Origin: JANNBN01 sp963763885 | GTDB taxonomy: Bacteria; Actinomycetota; Acidimicrobiia; Acidimicrobiales; JANYDT01 | Assembly (NCBI GenBank): GCA_963763885.1 | Contig: CAVXQD010000002.1 | Location: forward strand, 248,001-312,000 | Reading direction: 5' to 3' | DNA: 64,000 nt | Notes under the pieces: model-generated | What the model was told of the DNA's origin: nothing | Database searches by the model: none | Seen by the model: only the letters and a program-made list of their open reading frames with translations | Shown here: one piece after another, positions 41,724 to 51,839 of the stretch | Position numbering within the stretch: the stretch's first letter is position 1 | How the letters are laid out: every line of letters begins with the position of its first letter | Position numbers and translations under genes: made by a program

Positions 41724-43310
41724 TCAACGAAACACAAATAGCCGGGCGACCTGGTCCGTGGCAGGTTCACTCCAACCGGGTGCTTTGCCAGCGGCAATGT
41801 CAGCCGCTATCTGCTTGGCCATGGGGGAGCCTGACGGCATGAGGACCCGGGTTGCTCCGACACTTCGAAGCGAGTGCTGCCACTGTGTCGCAGCGCGTGT
41901 TCCGGTGACTCGGACGTATTCGTCCATGAATGCGTCGCCGTACATGTCAGGACGGCCGTCGACGAACACGGGAACCCCCTGCAATACCAACCATCCGCCG
42001 TAGTTGTAGTGGTTAAAGACGGTTCCGCCGGGATTGTCGGCCAGCCATTGCGTGGCCGCAATCGGATACAGGGAGGCCCGTGCGGTGTCATTTCCCTTTG
42101 CGTTGATTGTGGTCCTGGTGATCGCTACGGACGAGACCACGGTGATCGAGGAGATTGCTGCCACCATCACCTTGCGAAGCTGCGGGTCGAATGAATTGCG
42201 TGACCGTCTGGCCGATTGTGGCCGGAGGGATGGTTCGGTCCGCCGACGTGCAGTGATCGACGATCCGACTGCCGCGAAGACAGGAACACAACAGACCACG
42301 TATTGGCTGATGTTGCGCATGGACTGGGCGCCGAGCAACGCGAACGGAACGACCAAGCCAACTTCGGTGAGCCCGATGCTCCGACGACGGAGGCCGAAAA
42401 GCATTACCGGAAGTGCAGCGACGAGCAGAGCAGCGAACGGCCAGAACTGGGGGTCGGTGTAGTCCGGACGGAACCACTCGCCGACGTACCTGGTTGATGC
42501 GTTGTCCCCGAGGTAGGTGAACGGATAAATCAGGCCATCGATTGTGTTGGGGCTGCACAAGGAGGCTGCCACGCATCCGAGCACGAGTCCCCACACCTGG
42601 ATCAAGGAACGTGTCGAAGGTGCGCTTGCTCCCAGCGGCCGTGTTCGTGCAATGACTCGTTCGCCGGTCGCGCCGCATGCGAACACGATCACCATGACGA
42701 TGCCAAAGATGTATCCGCCGTGCAGGTTGACCCAAAGAGCAACGACCGGGATCAGCTCCCATGGAAGCGAACCGCTCTGATCAGCTCCCCTCCAGCGATG
42801 CAAACGCATGCCTACGTACGAGGTGAGCGCGAGCGTCAGCATCTGAGGTCGAACTCCCCAGGTGTGAATCGTCGAGACCGCGCCGATGGCAGTCAACGAC
42901 CCGGCCCATCCCCGGGTTGCCCCCGCAAGACGTGCCGAACGGTGCAACAAACCCCACACGGTCGTGATGAGCGATGCCCACACCACAATGAGCAGCGTGT
43001 CGCCGCCCACGGAGCGGAGTGCGTGCATCACCACTTCCGTCAGCCATTCATGAGCAATCCAACGGCGTCCCGGGACGCTCCAAGAGAACGGATCGGTCAG
43101 CGGAATGCGTCGGTTCTCCGTGATCCATCGCCCCGTTCCGAGATGCCATCCGAGGTCAGGGTCGATCGCGGGTTGCAGCGCGAGGGAAAACAACACCCCG
43201 AACAAGCCGACCAAAGCCCAGGCACCTGCGTCCATGGACTCCCGAACGGGCCGAACTCGGGTCAGCACCACGGCGGTCATTCTTGAAATATCGGTGTTCG
43301 AGCGATCCAT
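41724..43310 (-). CDS. Multi-spanning membrane protein (glycosyltransferase-like)
   Basis: A 528-aa integral membrane protein with about ten hydrophobic segments. The N-terminal ALQPAIDPDLGWHLGTGRWI, SWSVPGRRWIAHEWLTEVV and the later ARASLYPIAATQWLADNPGGTVFNHYNYGGWLVLQGVPVFVDGRPDMYGDAFMDEY resemble bacterial proteins related to GT-C (dolichyl-phosphate mannosyl/oligosaccharyl) transferases: a D-P-D near the first segment and a soluble C-terminal domain. Function is not established. ATG 43310 is chosen; MTAVVL at 43280 is also possible. The frame is open upstream only through repeat E, which ends 16 bases before the start. Confidence 0.75.
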   Translation of the reverse strand: MDRSNTDISRMTAVVLTRVRPVRESMDAGAWALVGLFGVLFSLALQPAIDPDLGWHLGTGRWITENRRIPLTDPFSWSVPGRRWIAHEWLTEVVMHALRSVGGDTLLIVVWASLITTVWGLLHRSARLAGATRGWAGSLTAIGAVSTIHTWGVRPQMLTLALTSYVGMRLHRWRGADQSGSLPWELIPVVALWVNLHGGYIFGIVMVIVFACGATGERVIARTRPLGASAPSTRSLIQVWGLVLGCVAASLCSPNTIDGLIYPFTYLGDNASTRYVGEWFRPDYTDPQFWPFAALLVAALPVMLFGLRRRSIGLTEVGLVVPFALLGAQSMRNISQYVVCCVPVFAAVGSSITARRRTEPSLRPQSARRSRNSFDPQLRKVMVAAISSITVVSSVAITRTTINAKGNDTARASLYPIAATQWLADNPGGTVFNHYNYGGWLVLQGVPVFVDGRPDMYGDAFMDEYVRVTGTRAATQWQHSLRSVGATRVLMPSGSPMAKQIAADIAAGKAPGWSEPATDQVARLFVFR

Positions 43311-43325
43311 CTTGAATGAGGGCAC

Positions 43326-43390
43326 GGGCGCGGCCGAGTGGTGAACGGAGGGACGGAGTTGAACCCGAGGTGAGCAACCCATCAGATACG
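43326..43390 (-). repeat. Dispersed repeat, locus E (single inverted unit)
   Basis: One 65-bp unit in reverse orientation, gggcgcggccgagtggtga to ccatcagatacg in plus-strand reading. It shares with locus D the gtatctg start and the gctcacc (one C fewer) variant, but retains the central bases lost from D. It lies just upstream of the multi-TM gene start and opposite in orientation to locus D, 2.9 kb away. The rest of 43391-43563, up to gltB, shows no clear feature. Confidence 0.93.
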
Positions 43391-43563
43391 TGCAGGACGC
43401 GAAGCCGAGCTGGGTAGTAGTCGGTGCTCGTTAATTCGAATGAGGGGTTCCGGAGAGCCGCTACGCTGTTATTGCTCCGAGCCAACGTCGTCTCGGGACA
43501 TCCCTCTCCGTGGTCTGGCATTTGCCAGTCCCGCTGGTCGATCTCCCGCAAAGGACACGTCTG

Positions 43564-46500
43564 ATGAACGTTTTCCAGCAACTCGGTTCCACCCCTCCGG
43601 CTCAAGGTCTCTACGACCCGGCAAACGAGCACGATGCCTGCGGCGTCAGCTTTGTCTGCAACATCAAAGGTGTTGCGTCCCATGACGTGGTGCACAAGGG
43701 CCTCACCGCCCTTGAGAACATGGAACACCGCGGCGCAAGCGGTGCCGAAATCAACACTGGCGACGGTGCGGGCATCCTCGTGCAGATGCCGCACGAGTTT
43801 TTCTCGGCCGTTCTGCCGTTTGAGCTGCCAGCTCGCGGCGAGTACGTGGCCGGCATGGTGTTCCTGCCCCGCGACCAGGAACAAGCTGACCGGGCCGTCG
43901 CTCAGATGACCAAGATCATCGACGCCGAAGGCCTCCGCACGCTCGGTTGGCGGTTCATTACGCCAGACGACTCCATGATCGGGCCAACCGCCCGCGCTGC
44001 CATGCCGCAGTTCCGTCAGCTCTTCCTCCGAGGCATCGACCCATACCTCAAGGACATGGCTCTCGAGCGTCGGGCTTACGTTGTGCGCAAGCGCATCGAG
44101 AACGAAGTTGCTGGCGTCTACTTCCCAAGCCTCAGCTACCGCACCATTGTCTACAAGGGCATGCTCACCACCGAACAGCTCCGCCAGTTCTTCGGCGACC
44201 TACGCGACCCTCGTTTCGCCAGCGCAATTGCACTTGTGCACTCCCGGTTCTCCACTAACACATTCCCCAGCTGGCCGCTCAGCCACCCGTATCGCTACGT
44301 GGCCCACAACGGCGAAATCAATACGGTGCAAGGCAACCGCAACTGGATGCGCGCCCGCGAATCACTGCTTGCCAGCGAGACCATCCCCGGCGACCTCAAG
44401 CGCTTGTTCCCCATCATCCAGCCCGGTGGGTCGGACTCTGCAAGCTTCGACAACGTCTTGGAGCTGCTGCACCTTGGCGGACGTCCGCTGCACCACGCCG
44501 TGTTGATGATGATCCCCGAAGCGTGGGAAAATCACGCCGGGATGAGCGCAGAGCTGAAGGCGTTCTACCAATACCATTCCTCGCTCATGGAGCCATGGGA
44601 CGGCCCCGCATCAATTGCCTTCACAGACGGCACCATGATCGGCGCTGTGCTGGATCGCAACGGTCTGCGCCCAAGCCGCTTCTGGGTTACCTCAGACGAT
44701 TTGGTCATCATGGCCTCTGAAGTTGGCGTACTCGATATCGACCCAGCCAACGTGGTGCGCAAGGGTCGTCTCCAGCCGGGCCGCATGTTCTTGGTCGACA
44801 CGGCTCAGGGTCGCATCGTCGATGACACCGAAATCAAAGATGCTCTGGCAACAGATCATCCGTATGCAGACTGGTTGCACGCTGGCCTGCTGCACATCGA
44901 CGAGTTGCAGGACCGTGAGCACCAGGTGTACAGCCACGAGAGCGTGCTGCGACGCCAGCAAGTGTTCGGCTACACCCAGGAAGAACTCAATATCCTTGTT
45001 GCACCAATGGCCAAGACCGGCCAAGAGGCCCTTGGTTCAATGGGCACCGACACGCCAATTGCGGTGTTGTCGAAGCGCCCCCGATTGTTGTTCGATTACT
45101 TCCAACAGCTGTTCGCGCAGGTCACCAACCCGCCGCTTGATGCCATCCGCGAAGAGCTGGTCACCAGCCTCGGCAATTCCATCGGCCCGGAAGGCAACCT
45201 GCTCAGCCCCGGTCCGGCAAGCTGCCGCCACATCACGCTGCCGTCGCCCATTATCGACAACGACGAACTAGCCAAGCTCATTCACGTCAACGACGACGGA
45301 GACATGCCGGGCTTCACGCCGTTCCTGGTCCACGGCCTGTTCCCTGTCGCAGAGAACGGCGAAGGTCTTCGTCGCACGCTCAACGAGATCCGCGCAAGCG
45401 TGTCCGCTGCCATTGAACAGGGCGCCAAGATCATCATCCTCAGTGACCGTGACTCCAATGCGGAAATGGCCCCAATTCCATCGCTGCTTCTGGTTGCCTC
45501 GGTGCATCACCACCTCATCCGCGAGAAGACGCGTACCAAAGTGTCCATCGTGGTGGAGTCCGGCGACTGTCGCGAAGTACACCATGCATGCTTACTTGTT
45601 GGCTTCGGAGCTTCGGCCATCAACCCGTACCTGGCGATGGAGTCCATCGAGGACATGATTCGTCAGCACGAGCTGGTGGCAGATCCCCGCAAGGCGGTCA
45701 AGGCGTACATCAAGGCAATGTCCAAGGGCATCTTGAAGGTCATGTCCAAGATGGGCATCTCAACGGTGTCGTCCTACATGGGCGCCCAGGTCTTCGAGAC
45801 AATTGGTCTCAGCCAGGCGTTGGTCGACGAGTACTTCACCGGCGTTGTGTCTCGCCTCGGTGGCGTCGACCTCGACGTCATCTCGCAAGAAGCGATTGCC
45901 CGCCACGCCAAGGCGTACCCAACCCGTTCGTCTGCTCGGGCGCACCGTGCGTTGGAATGGGGCGGCGAGTACCAGTGGCGCCGCGAGGGCGAATACCACC
46001 TGTTCAACCCAGACACGGTGTTCAAGCTGCAGCACGCAACGCGGTCCAAGCGCTACGACATCTTCAAGGAATACACCTCGGCGGTGAATGACCAGGCACG
46101 CAACCTCGCTACGTTGCGCGGCTTGTTCGAGTTCCGTTCTGGTGTGCGCCCATCCATCTCCATCGACGAGGTAGAGCCAGTCAGCGAGATCGTCAAGCGG
46201 TTCTCCACCGGAGCGATGAGCTACGGGTCAATCTCAGCCGAAGCGCACGAAACGCTGGCGATTGCGATGAACCGTCTCGGTGCCAAGTCCAACACCGGCG
46301 AAGGCGGCGAAGACGCCGAACGTTTCGTTCCAATGGCCAACGGGGACTCCAAGCGAAGCGCCATCAAGCAGGTCGCATCCGGTCGGTTCGGTGTCACCAG
46401 CGAATACCTCATCAATGCAGACGACATTCAGATCAAGATGGCCCAGGGTGCCAAGCCCGGTGAAGGAGGGCAGCTGCCCGGTCACAAGGTCTACCCATGG

Positions 46501-48123
46501 ATCGCCAAGACCCGCCACTCCACACCAGGCGTTGGTCTCATTTCGCCTCCGCCTCACCACGACATCTATTCCATCGAAGACCTCGCACAGCTCATCCACG
46601 ACCTGAAGAACGCCAACAACCGTGCCCGTGTGCACGTGAAGCTGGTTGCCGAAGTTGGCGTCGGTACCGTGGCTGCTGGTGTGTCCAAGGCACACGCAGA
46701 CGTGGTGCTGATCTCGGGCCACGATGGTGGCACCGGCGCCTCGCCGCTCACGTCGCTGAAGCACGCAGGTGGACCCTGGGAGCTTGGCCTCGCCGAGACC
46801 CAGCAAACGCTGCTGCTGAACGGTCTGCGTGACCGCATCGTCGTCCAGACCGACGGCCAGTTGAAGACAGGCCGCGACGTGATTGTTGCTGCGCTGCTGG
46901 GAGCCGAAGAGTACGGCTTTGCAACGGCCCCGCTTGTGGTCAGCGGGTGCATCATGATGCGTGTCTGTCACTTGGACACGTGCCCTGTTGGCGTTGCCAC
47001 ACAGAACCCAGAGCTGCGTAAGAAGTTCAGCGGCAAGCCAGAGTTCGTCGTCAACTTCTTCGAGTACATCGCAGAAGAAGTACGCGAGCTTATGGCCCAG
47101 CTCGGCTTCCGCACCATGGAAGAAATGATCGGCCAAGCCGAACTTCTCGATACTTCCCATGCAGTAGCGCACTGGAAGACCAGCGGCCTTGATCTGTCGC
47201 CCATCTTCTACGTGCCGTCGCTGCCAGAGGGCACGCCGCGCCGTTGCGTAACCACCCAGGACCATGGGTTGGCCAAAGCCCTCGACAACACCCTCATCGA
47301 GCTGTGCGAAGGTGCCCTTGTCGACGGTCGTCCGGTCAACCTGGAACTGCCCATCCGCAATATCAACCGCACGGTTGGCACCATGCTCGGTGCCGAAGTC
47401 ACTCGCCGTCACGGTGGCAATGGCCTCCCTGCAGACACCATTCAGGTGCACTTCCGTGGATCCGCTGGCAACAGCTTCGGAGCGTTTGTGCCATCAGGCA
47501 TCACCTTGCGGGTTGAGGGGGACTGTAACGACTACGTCGCCAAAGGACTCTCTGGTGGCACGGTGATCGTCTTCCCTGACCGCGATGCGCCTGCCGGGTT
47601 TGTCGCAGAAGAAAACGTCATCGCTGGCAACGTCATCTTGTACGGAGCGACGGGCGGCAACGTGTTCATCCGTGGGTTGGTCGGCGAGCGTTTCGGCGTT
47701 CGTAACTCAGGTGCCACCGCGGTTGTAGAAGGCGTCGGAGACCACGCGTGCGAGTACATGACCGGTGGTCGTGTTGTGGTACTTGGCCGCACCGGGCGCA
47801 ACTTTGGCGCAGGTATGTCGGGTGGGACGGCGTTTGTCTACGACCCCGCTGGCCGGTTCCCTGTTTCGGTCAACCGTGAAATGGTCGACATCGACCCGCT
47901 GTCTGCAGATGACGTTGAGTTCCTGCACGCAACGGTGTCACGCCACCATCACGAGACCGGTTCAACGGTTGCTGCAGCAATCCTGGCCGACTGGGACGAA
48001 GAACAGACCTCGTTTGTGAAGATCATGCCGCAGGACTTCAAGCGAGTGCTGCGAGCCAGCGCCGCCGCAGAGGCAGACGGCCGCAACGTCAACGACGCCA
48101 TCATGGCTGCTGCCCGGGCATAG
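43564..48123 (+). CDS. gltB: Glutamate synthase large subunit
   Basis: A 1519-aa enzyme that makes two glutamates from glutamine and 2-oxoglutarate. The class II amidotransferase domain starts at Cys26 (HDACGVSFV) after a propeptide of 25 residues that is normally removed. The FMN synthase domain has LISPPPHHDIYSIEDLAQLIHDLK and KLVAEVGVGTVAAGVSKAHADVVLISGHDGGTGASP. The 3Fe-4S cysteines are C1129, C1135 and C1140. The C-terminal GXGXG domain includes GGTVIVFPDRDAP and GATGGNVFIRG. ATG 43564 has aaagga upstream; the longer frame to 43510 is not needed. It pairs with gltD 84 bp downstream. Confidence 0.97.
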   Translation: MNVFQQLGSTPPAQGLYDPANEHDACGVSFVCNIKGVASHDVVHKGLTALENMEHRGASGAEINTGDGAGILVQMPHEFFSAVLPFELPARGEYVAGMVFLPRDQEQADRAVAQMTKIIDAEGLRTLGWRFITPDDSMIGPTARAAMPQFRQLFLRGIDPYLKDMALERRAYVVRKRIENEVAGVYFPSLSYRTIVYKGMLTTEQLRQFFGDLRDPRFASAIALVHSRFSTNTFPSWPLSHPYRYVAHNGEINTVQGNRNWMRARESLLASETIPGDLKRLFPIIQPGGSDSASFDNVLELLHLGGRPLHHAVLMMIPEAWENHAGMSAELKAFYQYHSSLMEPWDGPASIAFTDGTMIGAVLDRNGLRPSRFWVTSDDLVIMASEVGVLDIDPANVVRKGRLQPGRMFLVDTAQGRIVDDTEIKDALATDHPYADWLHAGLLHIDELQDREHQVYSHESVLRRQQVFGYTQEELNILVAPMAKTGQEALGSMGTDTPIAVLSKRPRLLFDYFQQLFAQVTNPPLDAIREELVTSLGNSIGPEGNLLSPGPASCRHITLPSPIIDNDELAKLIHVNDDGDMPGFTPFLVHGLFPVAENGEGLRRTLNEIRASVSAAIEQGAKIIILSDRDSNAEMAPIPSLLLVASVHHHLIREKTRTKVSIVVESGDCREVHHACLLVGFGASAINPYLAMESIEDMIRQHELVADPRKAVKAYIKAMSKGILKVMSKMGISTVSSYMGAQVFETIGLSQALVDEYFTGVVSRLGGVDLDVISQEAIARHAKAYPTRSSARAHRALEWGGEYQWRREGEYHLFNPDTVFKLQHATRSKRYDIFKEYTSAVNDQARNLATLRGLFEFRSGVRPSISIDEVEPVSEIVKRFSTGAMSYGSISAEAHETLAIAMNRLGAKSNTGEGGEDAERFVPMANGDSKRSAIKQVASGRFGVTSEYLINADDIQIKMAQGAKPGEGGQLPGHKVYPWIAKTRHSTPGVGLISPPPHHDIYSIEDLAQLIHDLKNANNRARVHVKLVAEVGVGTVAAGVSKAHADVVLISGHDGGTGASPLTSLKHAGGPWELGLAETQQTLLLNGLRDRIVVQTDGQLKTGRDVIVAALLGAEEYGFATAPLVVSGCIMMRVCHLDTCPVGVATQNPELRKKFSGKPEFVVNFFEYIAEEVRELMAQLGFRTMEEMIGQAELLDTSHAVAHWKTSGLDLSPIFYVPSLPEGTPRRCVTTQDHGLAKALDNTLIELCEGALVDGRPVNLELPIRNINRTVGTMLGAEVTRRHGGNGLPADTIQVHFRGSAGNSFGAFVPSGITLRVEGDCNDYVAKGLSGGTVIVFPDRDAPAGFVAEENVIAGNVILYGATGGNVFIRGLVGERFGVRNSGATAVVEGVGDHACEYMTGGRVVVLGRTGRNFGAGMSGGTAFVYDPAGRFPVSVNREMVDIDPLSADDVEFLHATVSRHHHETGSTVAAAILADWDEEQTSFVKIMPQDFKRVLRASAAAEADGRNVNDAIMAAARA

Positions 48124-48207
48124 CTGCCAGCTGCTTTGCACACATAACCACACATAAGCGCACATACGAGACGTAGAGAACACGAGAGAAGAGCACAGGA
48201 GACGAAC

Positions 48208-49683
48208 ATGGGTGAGATTGGTGGATTCCTTAAGCACACGCGTGACACGCCAGAGCGTCGCCCGGTGCCAGTGCGGTTGCGTGACTGGAAAGAGGTCTAT
48301 GAACCGTTTCCAGAGTTGAAACTCAAGACCCAGGCCGGACGCTGCATGGATTGCGGTATCCCGTTCTGTCACAACGGATGCCCATTGGGCAATCTCATTC
48401 CGGAGTGGAACGACCTTGTGTATCGCAGCGAGTGGCAGAGCGCCATCGAGCGGTTGCACGCCACCAACAACTTCCCAGAGTTCACCGGCCGCCTGTGCCC
48501 TGCGCCGTGCGAGGGCGCGTGTGTGTTGGGCATCAACGATCAGCCGGTCACCATCAAGAACGTCGAAAACACCATTATCGACCGCGCTTGGGACGAGGGT
48601 TGGGTGACTCCAGTTCAAGCCGCTGTGAAGACTGGCAAGAAGGTTGCAGTCATCGGTTCGGGTCCTGCTGGCCTCGCCGCTGCGCAGCAGCTCACTCGCG
48701 CCGGACACACCGTCACGGTCTACGAACGTGCCGACCGCATCGGTGGGCTCCTGCGTTATGGCATTCCTGAGTTCAAGATGGAGAAGCGCCTGCTCGACCG
48801 TCGCCTCGGCCAGATGCAAGCCGAAGGAACCCGCTTCGTCACCAACGCAAATGTTGGCCAGCCCGGTGGCCCAACGGTTGAGGAACTTCGTTCCGAGTTC
48901 GACGCGATCGTTCTGGCGGGCGGGTCAACTGCCGGACGCGATCTACCAATTCCCGGCAGAGAATTGCAGGGTGTGCACCTCGCCATGGAGTATCTGCCGC
49001 TCGCCAACAAGGTGCAGGCAGGGGACTACACCCAGGCGGAAATCGATGCTGAAGGCAAGCGGGTCATCATCATCGGCGGAGGCGACACCGGCGCTGACTG
49101 CCTGGGCACGGCGCACCGTCAGGGTGCAGCCAGCGTTCACCAATTCGAGATCATGCCTCGCCCGCCAGAAGAGCGCGCATCAGACAACCCGTGGCCGCTG
49201 TATCCGTTTACGTACAAGGTCACCTCGGCTCACGAGGAAGGTGGGGATCGGGTGTACTCGGTCACCACTACTGAGTTCGTCGGTGCCGACGGCAAGCTCA
49301 GCGGTCTTCGTGGCCACGAGGTTGAGCAGAAGTTCGCCGACGGACGCATGTCGTTCGAAAAGGTCGAAGGCTCGGAGTTCGAATACCCGGTCGACTTGGT
49401 CTTCCTTGCAATGGGCTTCACCGGCCCAGAGCGTGGTGGCTTGCTCGACGAGCTCGGTGTAGCAGTCGACGGCCGCGGCAATGTGGCTCGCACAGCCGAG
49501 TACGCAACCAGCGTGGAAGGAGTCTTTGTTGCAGGAGACATGGGCCGCGGCCAGAGCCTCATCGTGTGGGCCATCGCAGAGGGCCGTAGCGCAGCAGCGG
49601 CTTGCGACGAGTTCCTGATGGGTGAGACGCAGCTGCCGGCGCCAATCACCGTCCAGGCGACACTGTCATCAACGTCGCGCTGA
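48208..49683 (+). CDS. gltD: Glutamate synthase small subunit
   Basis: A 491-aa NADPH-oxidising subunit. The N-terminal ferredoxin-like part holds Cys motifs CMDCGIPFCHNGCP and CPAPCEGACVL for two 4Fe-4S clusters. FAD and NADPH sites are VAVIGSGPAGLAAAQQL and VIIIGGGDTGADCLGTAHRQG. It passes electrons to the GltB FMN. A strong ribosome-binding site (caggaga) precedes ATG 48208. It converges with the VanW gene, leaving 28 bp. Confidence 0.97.
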   Translation: MGEIGGFLKHTRDTPERRPVPVRLRDWKEVYEPFPELKLKTQAGRCMDCGIPFCHNGCPLGNLIPEWNDLVYRSEWQSAIERLHATNNFPEFTGRLCPAPCEGACVLGINDQPVTIKNVENTIIDRAWDEGWVTPVQAAVKTGKKVAVIGSGPAGLAAAQQLTRAGHTVTVYERADRIGGLLRYGIPEFKMEKRLLDRRLGQMQAEGTRFVTNANVGQPGGPTVEELRSEFDAIVLAGGSTAGRDLPIPGRELQGVHLAMEYLPLANKVQAGDYTQAEIDAEGKRVIIIGGGDTGADCLGTAHRQGAASVHQFEIMPRPPEERASDNPWPLYPFTYKVTSAHEEGGDRVYSVTTTEFVGADGKLSGLRGHEVEQKFADGRMSFEKVEGSEFEYPVDLVFLAMGFTGPERGGLLDELGVAVDGRGNVARTAEYATSVEGVFVAGDMGRGQSLIVWAIAEGRSAAAACDEFLMGETQLPAPITVQATLSSTSR

Positions 49684-49711
49684 GTCGTCCGCTGTTCTCT
49701 CGAAGGGAGAC

Positions 49712-51694
49712 TTAGCCGAGGCCGGTGACCGGAGGGCCACCGACGCCAACGTTTCCATCGTCTGGCGGTGACGTTGGCTTTGGTTCAGCCTTGGTTTCCG
49801 GAGCCTTGGTGGTGACCTTTGGCTTGGCCGTCGTCGACTCAGACTTGGTTGACTCTGGTTTGGTCGATTCGGGTTTTGCTTCTGCTTTCGTTGACTTGGT
49901 TGTGTCCGAACCGGCCGGCACTGGCTTGCTTTCCGATGTTTCGGAATTGCCAGCAGCTGGGCGCGTGGTGTCGGAGACTGGCTTGGTGACCTTGGGCTTC
50001 AACGTGGTGGTGGTAGCGCCGGCTGTTGGGTTGCCCTTGCAGTCCTTGCCTTCAGCAGGACGGTACATCGCACGTGTGCGATCTTTCTTGGTCGTGCCGT
50101 CAACATATGTGCGCAGACGATACGTATAAACGATCTTGCACTGGTCCCTCTCCTCTACGACCTGGTCGGTTACTTCGCCCTTGACGTACGGGGTTGAATA
50201 CAGGCTGATGGTGATCGATCGCTGGGTGTACGTGGGCCAGATGAGGATTCCGTAGGGAGTGTTGTTGCGAATCTTCAGATCTGGATCGGGGAACGACAGC
50301 GTTGCTTCGCGGCCGTATGGGTACCGGGAGATGTAGAGCGAGTGCGACTGGTACTCCACGAGGTCGAGGCCGGCAAAGAACGATGCGTTGAACAACGTGG
50401 TTGCGAACTGACTGATGCCGCCACCGAAGTTCTCTGCGTACACACCATCTTCGATGACGTGGGCTTTGAAGAAACCGTTGCTTGCCGTGCGTGGACCGAT
50501 TGTGTCGTTGACCGAGAACGTGTCACCAGGCTTGATCACGATGCCCTTGATCAGATCCGAGATGTGGTGAATGTTCTTCACGCGCACTTCGCCCGGCGCG
50601 TGTTTTGTGGTGAACGTTGAAATCAGCTGCGTCACACCAAGCGACTCGACTTCGGCAGTGCTGACCTTCGGTTGTAGTTCTGCAAGCTGCAACTCAACGA
50701 TCTGGCCGGAGCCTGAAGCGACGGCGGCATTGAGCAGGTCGGCAGCATCCTCCGTGCAACATTCCAGCCCGATCTCGGCCGGGACAGCGGTGACTGAACC
50801 GTCGTCGTTGACACGCAACCGAGCATCTTTGGCCGGACGGCCGACGGTGCCGACGCCGTCGGTTACCAGAGCCAACGCCTTTGGTCCATCGAGTTGGAGC
50901 GCGACCTCGCCGTTGGCGATGGTGGGCGTGACCAGACGACGCAGCTGCTTGGGTGAGATGGTGATCTCCTTGTCGCCAATTCGAACGGCGAGCGGCTTCG
51001 AGGTCAGCTGGACAGCACGGTCCAGTAGAGCGCCGAGTTCAGCGTCGGTGTAGCGCGAAGGAAGCACAATTCTTTCGACGGGAATCTCGACTGGGTTTGG
51101 ACCGGCCGGCAAAAGTTGTTCGAGCGTTGAGGTGATAACCGACGGTGAGATGCCAAGCCCAGGTTTGCCTGGCTTGATGACGAACTTGTCTCCCTGCACA
51201 GCCAAGGTGGGGTCAACGGGTTGCTGAGCAGACGCCTCGTCGTTGTCTCGAATGGTTTGTGCCACGGCGGCTTGGTCCACCGACAGGGGGACGGTAACGG
51301 TGGACTTGCCGAAGAACGAACCGAAGTAAGAACGAACCCGCGAGCCAGAGCTTTCTGACCGTCCGATGCGGAGCAGTTCTCGCCGTAGGCGGTCTTTTTG
51401 AACACTGACCCCGAGGTCGGCACCAGAGACATTGAAGGCCCCTTGCGGCGGAACGATGGACACGTTCATGGTTCGGTAGCGACCGTCGAGTTGGTCCAGG
51501 AACGACGCCAACGAATTGGCGTTCATCCCACCGATGTCTTCGCCTGCAACAACGACATTGCGTTGCACGTGGTTGCGTGACTGACGCGCGTCGACGAGCG
51601 AGCCGAGCACCAGCAGTACCAACAGTGACAGTCCTGCCGCAGCCCACAGCGCTGCCCTCGGTGTGCCGCTGCTTTGAAGTCTTGGGGAAGTCAT
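49712..51694 (-). CDS. VanW-family cell-surface protein
   Basis: A 660-aa protein. An N-terminal membrane anchor (LWAAAGLSLLVLLVLGSLVD) is followed by extracellular repeats of the peptidoglycan-binding type often found before VanW (NVVVAGEDIGGMNANSLASFLDQL onward), then the VanW domain (IKPGDTFSVNDTIGPRTASNGFFKAHVIEDGVYAENFGGGISQFATTLFNASFFAGLDLVE) with SRYPYGREATL. The last 120 residues are a Thr/Lys/Pro/Glu-rich tail. VanW proteins occur in many Gram-positives; their function is unclear but linked to the wall. Confidence 0.9.
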   Translation of the reverse strand: MTSPRLQSSGTPRAALWAAAGLSLLVLLVLGSLVDARQSRNHVQRNVVVAGEDIGGMNANSLASFLDQLDGRYRTMNVSIVPPQGAFNVSGADLGVSVQKDRLRRELLRIGRSESSGSRVRSYFGSFFGKSTVTVPLSVDQAAVAQTIRDNDEASAQQPVDPTLAVQGDKFVIKPGKPGLGISPSVITSTLEQLLPAGPNPVEIPVERIVLPSRYTDAELGALLDRAVQLTSKPLAVRIGDKEITISPKQLRRLVTPTIANGEVALQLDGPKALALVTDGVGTVGRPAKDARLRVNDDGSVTAVPAEIGLECCTEDAADLLNAAVASGSGQIVELQLAELQPKVSTAEVESLGVTQLISTFTTKHAPGEVRVKNIHHISDLIKGIVIKPGDTFSVNDTIGPRTASNGFFKAHVIEDGVYAENFGGGISQFATTLFNASFFAGLDLVEYQSHSLYISRYPYGREATLSFPDPDLKIRNNTPYGILIWPTYTQRSITISLYSTPYVKGEVTDQVVEERDQCKIVYTYRLRTYVDGTTKKDRTRAMYRPAEGKDCKGNPTAGATTTTLKPKVTKPVSDTTRPAAGNSETSESKPVPAGSDTTKSTKAEAKPESTKPESTKSESTTAKPKVTTKAPETKAEPKPTSPPDDGNVGVGGPPVTGLG

Positions 51695-51839
51695 TTGAGT
51701 GGCTCGGACAGCGGTAGGGGAGCTGGGCGCCTCTGTATCGTAGTGGTGCGCGAGTTATCTACTGATGGTCGGAACGCAATTCGCCCCCGTTGGTGAACAG
51801 CGGTCACACAACGTGCGCGCTAGGTGGCAGCACCGCCGC

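Noticed and set aside
40414..43325. Classical composite transposon
   Set aside because: The bracketing repeats are short and no transposase is encoded; kept only as an inverted-repeat observation.
46234..47451. 405-codon minus-strand frame inside gltB
   Set aside because: Shadow of the conserved glutamate synthase frame; no domain features.
51695..51839. tRNA or small RNA in the VanW/creatininase gap
   Set aside because: No cloverleaf or strong hairpin could be drawn by eye.
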